DNA of 64,000 nt from Castor canadensis. Taxonomy: Eukaryota; Chordata; Mammalia; Rodentia; Castoridae. The DNA is taken from NCBI RefSeq assembly GCF_047511655.1, contig NC_133389.1:156441973-156505972 (forward strand), given 5' to 3'. Position numbers and translations under genes: made by a program. Shown here piece by piece: positions 34,810 to 45,700 of this stretch; position 1 is the first letter of the stretch, and the number at the start of each line of letters is the position of its first letter. The notes below the pieces were generated by a model. That model searched no databases and was not told the origin of the DNA. It saw nothing but the letters and a program-made list of their open reading frames with translations.

Positions 34810-34913
34810 TTTTCTTTCTTTTTTTTTTTTTGGCAGTACTTGGTTTGGAACTCAGGGTGTCACACTTGCTAGGTAAGTGCTGTGTCAACCACTTGAGCCA
34901 CTTCTCTAGCCCT
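34810..34913 (-). mobile_element. tRNA-derived SINE, antisense
   Basis: A T-rich tail followed by 'ggcagtacttggtttggaac' and 'caaccacttgagccacttct', ending 'ctagccct': the antisense of the tRNA-like unit. Confidence 0.8.
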
Positions 34914-36639
34914 CCGCTTTAATATATAACTAAGTCAAAATGAATTACAGTTTTGTTTCCACTACACATGACCAAGCTCCTATTTTTCTTCTTTTTCTTA
35001 TATAGTTTACCAATCACTGTTAGCTTACTAAAATGTTTATTTCTACCACCTCACTATCATTTTTATCTTACATATAAAATTTGAATCTAGCATAGATTTA
35101 TTATCACACTGTCCAATTTAAAAATTGCAATACTGACTGTGAAAGACTTTAAAAACAACTAAAATGAATAATTATTAATTTATTACAAGGTGCAGTGATT
35201 GAAATACTCTATTATTTTATGTGGTACCCATAAGAACCCTGAATTAGGTGTTTCTATGCATTTGATAAAGAAGCTGAGACAAAGAGAAGTTAAGTGATAT
35301 GCTCGTGGTCACACACTGCTTTTAAGAATTATTGACTTACCAGATCATTTATTAGCATAAGAAGTTTTGGGTTCTAGGATGTCAGAAGTACTCTCCAGGG
35401 GATGCTGTCAGTGCTTTGCCAAGACCCCTTCAGCCCTCTTCTCCAACATCCCTCTCTATCCTGGAAGCTGTTTTTGTCTCCAACTGTTCACATCTGTGCA
35501 ACTCTTCTCAGTGTCTGCCCTTGGGATACTACATGTACTTTGCCAGCAGCCACAAGAAGCCAGAAGCTACCATCAGAAGCTCCTGCCTAGATGATAGCTG
35601 ATAGGTCCAGGAGCTTCTGGAAAGCCCAGTTCCCTGGCAGTGGGAGACAACTTAACATTTCAGAGATACTAAGGGATGAGGTCAAAGTTATTCCCCAAAA
35701 ACTTTCCCACAGTTTGCACCTTGTGTGTCTTCCTCCCTTCCCCTGCCCTGTTTCCTAGCTTTCTTTTCCAGTTCCTTTTGAGAGTACCTCTTCAGTAAAT
35801 CATTTAATCATGAATCTTCATTGTGGGAACTACTTCTGGGAAATCCAACCTACCCCCTTTGTAACAATTACCAAAACATTTTAACTTCCTAAAATGATCC
35901 TTACTGCAACTATCATTATTATTTAACATCAAAATACACATAGGGATTATGAGCATTGTAGAGACTGAAATATTCCTGTGTTAAAGATGTTAGCATTCTA
36001 GATCACAAGGAGTCTTGTTCCAGACAAGACTTTTACTTCTAGAAAACAGATGCATTTCCAGTTGTGCTTCTTATTGAATGCACAGTAAAAAAAAATTAGC
36101 CTGTTGTATAGACTTGTAAGTTTTTAAGTCATTGGTATTATAAGTTTTTATGAGAAAACAATAACTACTTATTAGAGTTTTCCACTTTGCTGTAATGGAG
36201 ACTGCATAGTCTTTTCTTAGCTACTCTGAAAAAGAAATTTTATTTCTTTTTAAGGAGTCATTCATTTAAAATAATACACATAAATAAAGCTCTCAAGAGC
36301 TATAACTGTGAGTGTGTTAACTCCCATTCTGCTGGCATGTTCCTTTCCCATGATGCTCTTACAGTGTTCCCCACCTCCCAGGCTTTTCTTTTTTTTCTAA
36401 AATCAGATTTGAGAAAGTCAGCTCCAAAATTATGCTTCCAATCAAAAATGAACAGTATCTTTTCACTTTACATAGATGGTACAAAAACAACCACAGGAAC
36501 ACAGAAGATGTAAACAGTAATGATTTGAACCCACAAAAACACAATTAGCTAGGAAGAGAACTCTGAGGAGGAGAAGGAAGAAAGATTGGGATGGGGAGGT
36601 TGAAGGTACTGATGCCATACAAGAGTGTAGACATTATCT
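34914..36639. other. Intergenic, nothing recognised
   Basis: A stretch near 35250-35330 ('aagaagctgagacaaagag') resembles an antisense MIR. No gene or other repeat was assigned. Confidence 0.35.
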
Positions 36640-36960
36640 CCATAGGCTATGAAGAGTACCAACACTTTTGCCCAGGGCATGGCATGGCATGGGCATGTGT
36701 TGTGTGAAGATTAGTCTGGGAGAATGAACCAGAGTGAGATCATTGGAGGGAGAAGGAAGGTGAAACAGTTTAATATACTTTGCACACACAAATTGAATAA
36801 GACCTAAGTAGAGTTGGTAGCCATAGAAATGGAAACAAAGGGACAGAAAACAGAAACATTATTCAAAAAGATTCAATATGGAAACCATTTGAATATGGAA
36901 ATCTGAAAAGGGGGAGGGTTCAAATTATTGGGAGTGGCTGATTAGAAAGATACTAGTAGC
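36640..36960 (+). repeat. Possible ancient repeat (same type as 29800)
   Basis: Loose similarity to the later part of the repeat at 29800-30490, including 'gaagattagtctgggagaat'. Low certainty. Confidence 0.25.
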
Positions 36961-37559
36961 TGGTATTATAAGATCAAGAGAAGTGGTCCATAATCTTTGT
37001 TCCATCTCTACCTTGGAAGGCATAATGACACTTAAACTGGATTTACAGATCCATGGAAGCAGGAAAGGGAACAGGATGGAAAAACAATTTGCCATTGGTT
37101 TCAGACAGGAAGTAGAACACTCAGAATTGTCACATTAGAGTGTCAGTTGAAACAGGGTTAGTTTTTCTTCTTTAAATTAGGTGTTGAGTAGCAAGCAACT
37201 TTCATTTCAATCTCATATTCCAAACTTCATTCAATATAGAAATTTGGTAAAAGCTTTCAAAAAGTTAAAAACTATCATCACCACCAGTTTCCTTTTGCAC
37301 ATACGCTAATTTACCCTATGACATTTACTTTATAATTAGGTTTGCAAGTCTATCACTTTAAAGGTTGACTATTTTCTCTAAGGCTGTTGCTGCAGATTTG
37401 TTTTGCAGCAGAATTCTTATTTTAAAATAAAAATTTACCTTGAAGCATGGTATGTAAATCAGATAAAAACAGACTTGTCTGGCCCGATTTAGGGAAAAAA
37501 CTGAAGAGCGGGTCTGAGGTGCTCCTCCTCACCCAAATTCCCTGTAGTCTTGAAACACT

Positions 37560-38010
37560 TACTACTCAAACTATGGCCATGGACCAGTTGCATTGGTTTT
37601 AGATGGAAGCTTGCTAGAAATTCAAATTCTCAGACATTAAAGCATTTCTTTAAAAAATGCAAACCCTAGGTAATTTGATGCCCTTGAAAATTTGTTTTGG
37701 AGTACTTAAATCACCTGGAAAGCTTGCTAAAGCACAGACTCCTGGCCATATCAGTAGGTCAGTAGCCGGGCATGAGGTTTTGCATGTTTGGCAAACATGC
37801 TGATACTGCTGGCCCTAGGACTGCGACCCCTTGAGAAGCAGGAGCACCGATTTTCAGCACGAGAAGTCATGGGCACCAGAATCATCTGGAAGGTTTTAAA
37901 GCATGGACTGCTGTGCCCCATCTAAAAGTTTCTGAGATTTTGTACATCTAACAAGGTCCCAGGTGGTGTGGATGCTATTTCTCTAGAGAACAGGTGGTGG
38001 GAAATACTAG
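37560..38010 (+). mobile_element. Cluster of MER5-type DNA transposon fragments
   Basis: Two or three MER5A/MER58-like pieces lie in succession: 'gctagaaattcaaattctca' near 37611, 'cacctggaaagcttgctaaa' near 37712 and 'ccagaatcatctggaagg' near 37876, with the terminal phrase near 37958. Non-coding. Confidence 0.6.
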
Positions 38011-38549
38011 AGCACTTGGCCCATGATTAAGATTGCCACTGGGTATGCACCTTGATTTATTTTTTGACTAAAACTCAACAAAAATCTCTTCCCTGGAGGA
38101 TCTTAGAATCCAGATTGAAATGAAGAAAAGCAAACAAATACTTCAGGTAATGATAAATACTTTAAAAAAAAAAAGGCCACTGTGCAAGAAGTTGAAAGGA
38201 GCCATTAATTCTACTTCTGAGTAGTGGGTGTGGGAGAGAACTAAGGGGTCACCCAGTTGTCTTAAAACTTGGGCAGAACTTGGAAATGGTCTGACTGCTA
38301 AGTGATCTGTGATCCATGCAAGACACATTTTTAAATTTGAGATTCTGATAACAGTTGTGGATTTTCCACTCAATTGTGCTTTTGTAATTACAAATGCCCT
38401 CATTTTCTTTTATGAAGCAGAACGGGGTGGGTAGGGTGGGGAAGCAGGGTTGGGAATTCAGGGACTTGTCAGGGGAGTGATGGAAGACAGGATAAGCCTG
38501 AACAAACCCTGAGGAAGAGCAGGCTAGAACTACAGCACTATCAAGAAAT
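38011..38549. other. Intergenic, nothing recognised
   Basis: Unique-looking sequence with a short A-run near 38163. Confidence 0.4.
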
Positions 38550-38785
38550 ACCTGGTTTAGCCAGGCATGGTGGTACATATCCGTAATCCCAGCTCCACAG
38601 GGGACAGAAGTAGGATGATCACAAATTCAAAGCCAGCCCAGCAAAGTTAGTGAGACCTTATCTCAGAAACAAAATAAACACAAAACAGAGCTGGGGGTGT
38701 AGCTCAAGTAGCAGAGTTCTTGCCTTGCATGGGAGAGGTCCTGGGTCCAATCCCAGCCTACCCTGCAAAAAATAAAACCTGGTTG
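38550..38785 (+). mobile_element. Composite SINE (7SL-like plus tRNA-like) with short target duplication
   Basis: The 7SL-like half (about 38558-38685) and the tRNA-like half (about 38690-38762, 'agctgggggtgtagctcaag') are followed by an A-rich tail. ACCTGGTT flanks it at 38550-38557 and 38778-38785. Confidence 0.85.
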
Positions 38786-39616
38786 TCTTTGGCTCTTTGC
38801 TCCTTGGTTGGTCAAGCAGCTGCGCTGTCTCCAGTTACAGGAGGAAATCCCCACAGCCTTCCTCTTGAAGGAACAGAGTTCCTAAGCTCCAGAATTGAGG
38901 TAAGTGCCTTCTTCCAGGATCCATAGGTATACTTGGGCAGATGGTTTTTGGATACAAAGGACTCAAATCCTAAACAACCTGGCATGAACAGAAAAAGAAG
39001 AATGGATTTGTATGTGTTGGTTCATCTAAAGAAACAGTTTAGATGGCGTTCTGGAACTGAAGTTTTCAGAGACTCCCAAAAGATGTTATCAGGGCTTAGT
39101 GGGTTTCTTTATTAGATTTTGTACTTACTTTTTCTTTGTTGGTTTTATTAGAGTGAGCTCTGCCTTGATCCCATCTTCTCTACCACCCTGGAGAAAAGTG
39201 CTCAAAGAAGGACTGCATGGGGTTACAAAGTAGGAATATGCAACTATTCAGGTTCAGCCCACTCATAGACCAGCTCCCCCAACCACAGACTGAGAGGAAA
39301 TGAAATCAGGGTGTTCATATTGGAAAAAAAATGAGAAAACACTGGTCAGTCCAAAGGCCACAGCTGCCCACTATAATCAGGAAAAATGCAGGGTCTTTCC
39401 ACAAGTCTCAGAGTCTGTACTACCAGATTCAGAGTCGTGTTCTTAAAAAGTGAGCTAATTTATTTCTCAACTGTGTGCTAGAAATACATCCAAAATTAGA
39501 TTCAGAGTCCTCTGAAGCAAAGCCAAAGTCCCTTACTCATAGTGTTCCCTTAATACAAATTGCTCAGTTTTATGGACCATTCTTATGTTCATTTATGAGA
39601 CACTTTCAAGAAGTGT
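38786..39616. other. Intergenic, nothing recognised
   Basis: No gene, repeat family or regulatory array identified. Confidence 0.4.
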
Positions 39617-39948
39617 CAAAGCCTGGCAAGTTGGTATGTGCCTAATCCCAGCTATTCAGGAGGCAGAGATTGGGAGGATTGCCATTGGAGGCCAACCCAG
39701 GCAAAAAGTTAGTGAGACTAATTTCAACAGAAAAGCTATGCATGGTGGTATGTGCCTGTAATCCCATCTATGTGGGAGGCACAGGTCAGAGGATCACAGG
39801 CTCTGGGCAAAAACACAAGGCTCTATCCAAAATATAACTAAAAGCAAAAAAGACCTGAGGGTGTGGCTCAAGTGGGAGAGCATCTACCTTGCAAGTGTGA
39901 GGCCCTTAGTTCAAACTTCAATCACACACACACACACACACACACACA
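39617..39948 (+). mobile_element. Trimeric SINE: two 7SL-like monomers plus tRNA-like unit, ending in (CA)n
   Basis: First 7SL-like monomer about 39620-39730, second about 39735-39845, tRNA-like unit about 39853-39922 ('gagggtgtggctcaagtggg'). The tail is a (CA)n microsatellite at 39923-39948. Confidence 0.85.
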
Positions 39949-40009
39949 AAGCAGAAGTGTCAAACAGCAAAAATTCTGAAGCCATGTTGTTAGTTTGAAA
40001 GCTCTGTCC

Positions 40010-40235
40010 AGTGACCTCATGGCTACGTACGTGGGATAAGTCACTGAACCAGTTTATGTCACAATTCCTTCCTTGATCAAATGGGAATATTATCTGCCTT
40101 AAACAGTTTTGGGGGAGATTAAATCAGTTAATGTTTGTAAACTGCTTTGAATGGTGATTTTTCTAGGGTAAAGTCTCTTATATACCCTAGACCACCTGCC
40201 TTAGTCACAGTGTAAGCACTTAGTAAACATGAGAA
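40010..40235 (+). mobile_element. MIR SINE, sense
   Basis: 'gtgggataagtcactgaacc', 'tccttgatcaaatgggaat', 'gggggagattaaatcagtta' and a tail reaching the solo LTR. Confidence 0.7.
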
Positions 40236-40239
40236 GCCA

Positions 40240-40587
40240 AGACTTGTTAGGTCTCAACTTGACATCACTTATGCCATCTTAAACTCTGCTTGACCCTAGA
40301 GTTGTTTGGCTCCAGTACAGACAAGTCCCCCCAAGGGAGACATCCTGTTTCCCCACACCTGAGCCAGAACACAGACCCACTTCCTTGACAACCCCTAGCA
40401 ACGGACAATGGACAAGCCATAATGAAAAAATGCCCCCACCCTTCACAAAGTCCTTTCTTTCCTATAAAACCCCGAGTTTGTAAGCAGCAGTGGGTGCTCT
40501 AGCTCTCTTGCTGGAGACCCCCTCCACAGGGTTTTTCTCCCAAATAAACCTGCACTGACATTGAGCTGTCTTCAGTCAAACAAGACT
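40240..40587 (+). mobile_element. Solo LTR of an endogenous retrovirus (ERV1-like)
   Basis: The LTR (40245-40582, 338 bp) begins TG and ends CA, flanked by the 5-bp direct repeat AGACT at 40240-40244 and 40583-40587. It has a TATA box (40463-40469) and a poly(A) signal AATAAA (40543-40548) in the usual U3-R-U5 order, with a gammaretrovirus-like R/U5 region. No internal retroviral sequence remains, so it arose by recombination between two LTRs and cannot encode virus. Confidence 0.85.
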
Positions 40588-42639
40588 TACTACAGTTCTT
40601 AGTACCAGTGTCAGCTCTCATGGAAAATGCTGGAATACAGGAAGAGCTTTCTATCATAGAGAAACCATAAAGGAAAGCACTTGGAGGACATCAGGCTGCT
40701 TGTCAACCTCCCGCATGGTGACTTGCCATGTCTGTGGTGTGCTGATGTGCTTGTTAGTGAACACATATTCCCAGTGTTCCCTTATTTAGCTCCTGGTTTC
40801 CCAGCACTCTGAAATTCTGGGATCTGTAAGATGTATCATGGTTTCATCACTGAAAGGGACTTGGCCCCCCAACAAGGGCACTTGACATGGAAGGCTGGAG
40901 TGAGAGAGATGGCCAAGCACAGAGAGTGGAATCTTCCATGCTGCCACCCGGGTCCCTGCACTCTCACTTAGACACACCTTACTGATGTCACCAGAAGAAA
41001 GGGTATCTTTTGATGGTTCTCTTTAAGAACCTTGAATACAAGGTCCCTCTCCCTGTGGTTGCCTTTTTCCTCGGCTTGCCCCATAGTCATTTCTGGTCTT
41101 CTTTCCTTTTCTGTCCAAAAGACAGGTTTCTGGATCATAGCAATGAAGCACACACACATCCAGTGGGGACTAAAGGGTAAGTAGATCCTTAAATACTGTT
41201 TTGGGTTAGGATAAAAAAGGAATAGAGATCACCATAGGAGATTATCCAAGTAAATCTATTCCAAAAGAGAGGAGAAAGAGGGGAATGTCATAATCCAGTG
41301 GGAAGGTAATAGATAGCTGGTGAGTCAGTCTCCTCTTATTTATTTATTTATTTATTTGCAATGACCTCTTCTTGAATTCTCTGCTGGCTTCTTGGTAGAG
41401 GGTGACATTTGGATGCCTAATCTTGACAAGGGTCACTATCCAATGAAATTATATGTGGTTGACACTAGCAATATCGCTCCAGGTTGAGGTCTGAGTTATA
41501 GAAAATAGAAAATTTTCTGCCCCTCTTGTGTGTTCAGTTACCTACTCTTTATTCATTGCCTTTGTTATTTTACTCAATTCCACTGTCCTTAAAGGTCAAA
41601 CGATCATTTGAAGGCTTTGTTCCATTCCCTTCAGTTTATTCCAATTCCTTCGGTTTGCCTTCCTCTGACCTGTGAGGAGAGCTTTGCCTTCCTGCTGCTT
41701 TCTAGAGCTCAGGCCCTGATATTTCTGGCTCCTTTACCCTCTCCAAAACAGCAGTGTCCCTGACATGTAAAGTTAGGCAAGATATTACAATGGGACATGT
41801 CTCTCAAATTACTACTTAAAAGTGACTCTGAAAACATATGATGCATACCAATACAGACTTTTCAGAAGATAAAAAAAGGGTATTCCGTTCATTTGCTCTG
41901 AAATGATGAAGTAAAACATGAGCAGTTATTCTAGAAATAGTGAACATTGGGCAACGTCAGGTTTGTGGAACTGCAGCTACGTCCTCCCCCTCCTGCCCTA
42001 TTTCTTATTCTTCTACCATTTCTTGTTCACAGTTTTTCTCACCACCTCTTTCGTTTGAGTACACTAATCCAACTGAGGTGTTAAGATGACAGTATGGGCC
42101 CTTTTCTGAGTCCCATGATATAACACAGTAGTTAAGACTGGATTTTGAAGTCAGGTAGCATTGGTTCAAAGTCCAACCCCTTTCTTTTGATAGTTTGGGT
42201 TCTAGTTCTTTACCCTTGCCTTCATCTACATTTCCCATGGCTTCATCTTTTAATCTTAAGTAGGATATACTTCCTTATTTCTTAACTTCAGACTCATCCA
42301 TGTGACTTGCCTTGACTTAATTTTATAGGGATTCAGAGTGTCTTTATTCCAGTTCTAAGCCTAAGACTTAAGTGGCCTCCTGTGTTCCACTTTGTTGCTT
42401 TTGTCTCTACCATCACCACCAGAAGAACATGTCACCAGCAAGCTGACTGGTACAAGGATGAAGGGCACATGGAATGGAGCCACTCAGGCTGAGTCCAGCT
42501 TCGTGTGACCCATCTCCTGGAAACCTACACACATATGACCTAGGTAAGTGCTTCTGTTGTTTGCCTAGGAGAATCTCAGTCATCTGTTATACAACATTAT
42601 TGCAAGAATAACTAACTTAACTGTCTTTTGTTTTTCTAA
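40588..42639. other. Intergenic, mostly unique
   Basis: A (TTTA)n microsatellite lies at about 41337-41357. About 42122-42185 resembles the head of a MIR ('agtagttaagactggatttt'). No gene recognised. Confidence 0.4.
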
Positions 42640-42770
42640 CTTGGAAATAAGGGATCATAATTGTACCTTTTAAATAGGGTTATGGGGGAGAGCACATGAG
42701 CAAAAGAACTAAGCACAGTGCTTGATGCACAAGAACCAATCCGTGCTTATCTGCTACTGTCGTTACCGTG
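42640..42770 (+). mobile_element. MIR-like tail, sense
   Basis: The 'gagcaaaagaactaagcacag' segment followed by 'tgcttgatgcacaagaacc' matches a MIR 3' portion. Confidence 0.45.
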
Positions 42771-45700
42771 CCAAGAGATGTACTCATTACCTTCATCTAT
42801 GTGTGCTTCAGTTTTCCCATCTGCTACATGGAAAGAGATGAGTTTTAAATGGGGGGAATGTTTTAAAAAACTGAAAAGTGCTGTGCCTATATGAGACTTC
42901 TGTCACTTTTAGATGGAGAAACAAGAGTGAGCCCCAAGGACCTGCTGAAGTGGTCAAGGGAGAAGAGAAGCTGGGGTGATTGTTTCTCAAGCCCAGAAAT
43001 TTCTGTGTGACCACATGGCTTCTACCAACAGATTGGCAAGGGAAGATGAAAGGCTTCTTTCTTGAATTGATGATAATGAGGCAAACAAGGAGCCAAAGTC
43101 AAGAACGTTGGGTTAGAAACCTGGGTCCAAAAGCAAAAGCCCTTCAACTATGGAACAAGTCCTGTCTGTATCTTACTGCTATTTTAATGTGGTTTTTGAA
43201 ATTCGTCTCATACTTTTTCATAACAAGAGTTCCCTGGGAGGGTTGCGGGCTATCACCATGACATTGTCAGAAAAGGTAGTGTCTGATCCTCCCGCCACAA
43301 AAAAGGCTGTGTTCCCAAATCGCTTTCATTAGGGTTTCTCTCCAGAGGTGAAGACAAAGGACTCATCCAAATAGGTACCATGACAGAACCCTGATTCTGC
43401 TTTGTTTTCCTGGAGCCGGGCTGAAGCCAGTGTTATCAGAGCTTTCAGATGTGTGCCTCTGCAAGTCGGGGATTTTTAAAGGATGAACATTTAACCCTGC
43501 TTTCAATAGTTGGCCAGGGAATAGAAGAGATGTGGAAATACCCCTGGCTATTCTTTGTAGATGCCACACCAGAACTCTGCCCATTTGAAATATTCCTGTG
43601 ACCTCTCTCTTCCCACCAACAGAACCAGGATGCCCAAAATGTAAATCGAAGCTTATAAAGAAGTCTAGCTGCAAAGGGCATCGTTAATTAAATGTTAAGA
43701 TCACTGTACCTTTGGTAAAGTAGTGATGGGGTTCCATGGACATTTTTAGATAATAGAAAAATGTGTATGCATTTTTCTAGGGAAAAAAGTACACAAATTT
43801 TCAGATTTTTGTATTTTTCAGAGAGTCTTTAGCCACCCCTCCTCCACCACTTCCAAAATATAAGAACTATCAGGTCAGAGGGTCACTAGTTGAAGTTAAG
43901 CAATTTGGCTAATGAGCTGAATTTAATTCAGTTAATAAGAATATCTTATTTGCCTTTATGTTGATAATAGCTTTCTTTTTATTTCCAAGGAAAGCTGTTG
44001 ATAGAGAAATCTGTTCTCCAAGCCTTGTTTATATGACGAGCCTGACATCTTCTCAAATGCATTTTTTTTGGTCCAAACACCACAACTAGCTTGCTATACC
44101 ACAAAGCTGAGCCTCAGAGACACAGTTGCTGGCCTTCGGATGCTGGGAGTTGAGTTTAAATGGAAGCCCTTAGGTACATTTTGTATCTTCAGTGCTTTCT
44201 TAAAATAGCTTATTAGTTGTCCCAACCTGCCTGGAAGGTGGAATTTCAATAAACAAGTGCTGTGGAGGAAAGGGCCAATGAGCTCAGAGCTCTGCCTGCA
44301 CATGTGACTTCTGCTTCCTGTCCTCGGTCCAGTCCTTCATGGTGTAAATAAGGCTGGTGGCCTCTTGCAGAGATCCCAGAGGCAGGATCCTACTGGTGCC
44401 AGGCACTCATTTACAGGAAGCAGCGTCTGTTTCCAGGCTGAGCAGAAGGTGGGGGTACTGATCACAGCCCTCCACAGCAGTGGCCTCTCAGACCTAGTTA
44501 CTTCTTTTTAATTAAGACAGCAACACAACACCTTTTGCTTTCCTTTAGGAATTTGGTGTGTTCCAATTTGAAGGGGCTGGAGAAGATGGCTCAGCTCTTT
44601 GGTTCTAAAGATAGAAGGCCATGACCAAGTCCTAGTTTTACGGTTGGTGGCACTGGAGGAGGCATGACAGCAGGTGCTGTGGACGGAGGGTTTTCCAGGA
44701 GGTGGCAGTGCACTCTAAGGCTGATTTTGGGCTGTGCCTGCCTTCTGTGTCAACCAAAGACTATTGTAATTGAGACATAACATTTTAATGCATTCCAGAC
44801 CACACAGCCGCCAGTGTCACCTCAGAATGCTTCTTGCCAGTTTCAAAGTCACTGTAGCCAGGGTGGGGAGATGGAAGTGATGGAGAGGGAGGGCAGAGGG
44901 GGAGGGGGGTCTGAGGGACGAATCAGACAGCTACACTTGGCCTTGCTGTGAGTGGAGTTTCAATACAGGAAGACTAGGAGCTACCCTGATACATATTTAC
45001 GACTGTTCCTGGGTTCACCTCTGAAGACCAATAAAAGGAAACTGAAGGACTCTTGTATTGTCTGCATTTTAATTTCTAGGTTTACAAGGAATATTTCATT
45101 ATTTCATTATTCTAATTCAGGGAGAAATAAAATATCTTTCCTTTTTAAATGAAAGGTCTCCTTGTCCAGGGTGAAGAGCATAGCAAATCAGTCTTTTCTG
45201 GGAGAGGCAGGGCTAGCCCCAGATTCCAGAGCAGGGGGAGCGGGTGATAAGAGGAAAAAGGACTCTGACAGTGACAGAACCATATGCATGAGACACAGGG
45301 AAGAAAAGTCGTCACTCTGACTACATCACAGGTGGGGCAGCCCGATATCATGATACCTGCCAGTGACAGCCCAGGATCACCCAAGGGAAAAGAGAATTTG
45401 AGAAGGAGGGCAGGCAGAGGTCCTTCCCTTGAAAGGAGCTAGTTTTTCCAGGCACATTTAGAGGAAAGAATGAACTGGTAAGACTGGAGCAAGGGACGCT
45501 ACAATGATGCTTCAGCATTGTCACATGATTCACTGGATGCCTTCAGTGCTTGAGAGTATAACTTTCTATTTTTCACGGTTCTCACTTGTATAAGCTATAG
45601 CTCCTTGGACACCCATATGGATGAGAGAACAGTGAGGTCAGCCAGGAAGATTGCTTGGGAAATCTGTGCAAAAGAAACCAATATTTAAAGGAAAATAGGC

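Noticed and set aside
39923-39948. (CA)n as a CRISPR-like or regulated repeat
   Set aside because: A simple dinucleotide microsatellite in a SINE tail.
40240-40587. Full endogenous provirus
   Set aside because: Only one LTR is present with one duplication on each side; no gag, pol or env sequence lies beside it.
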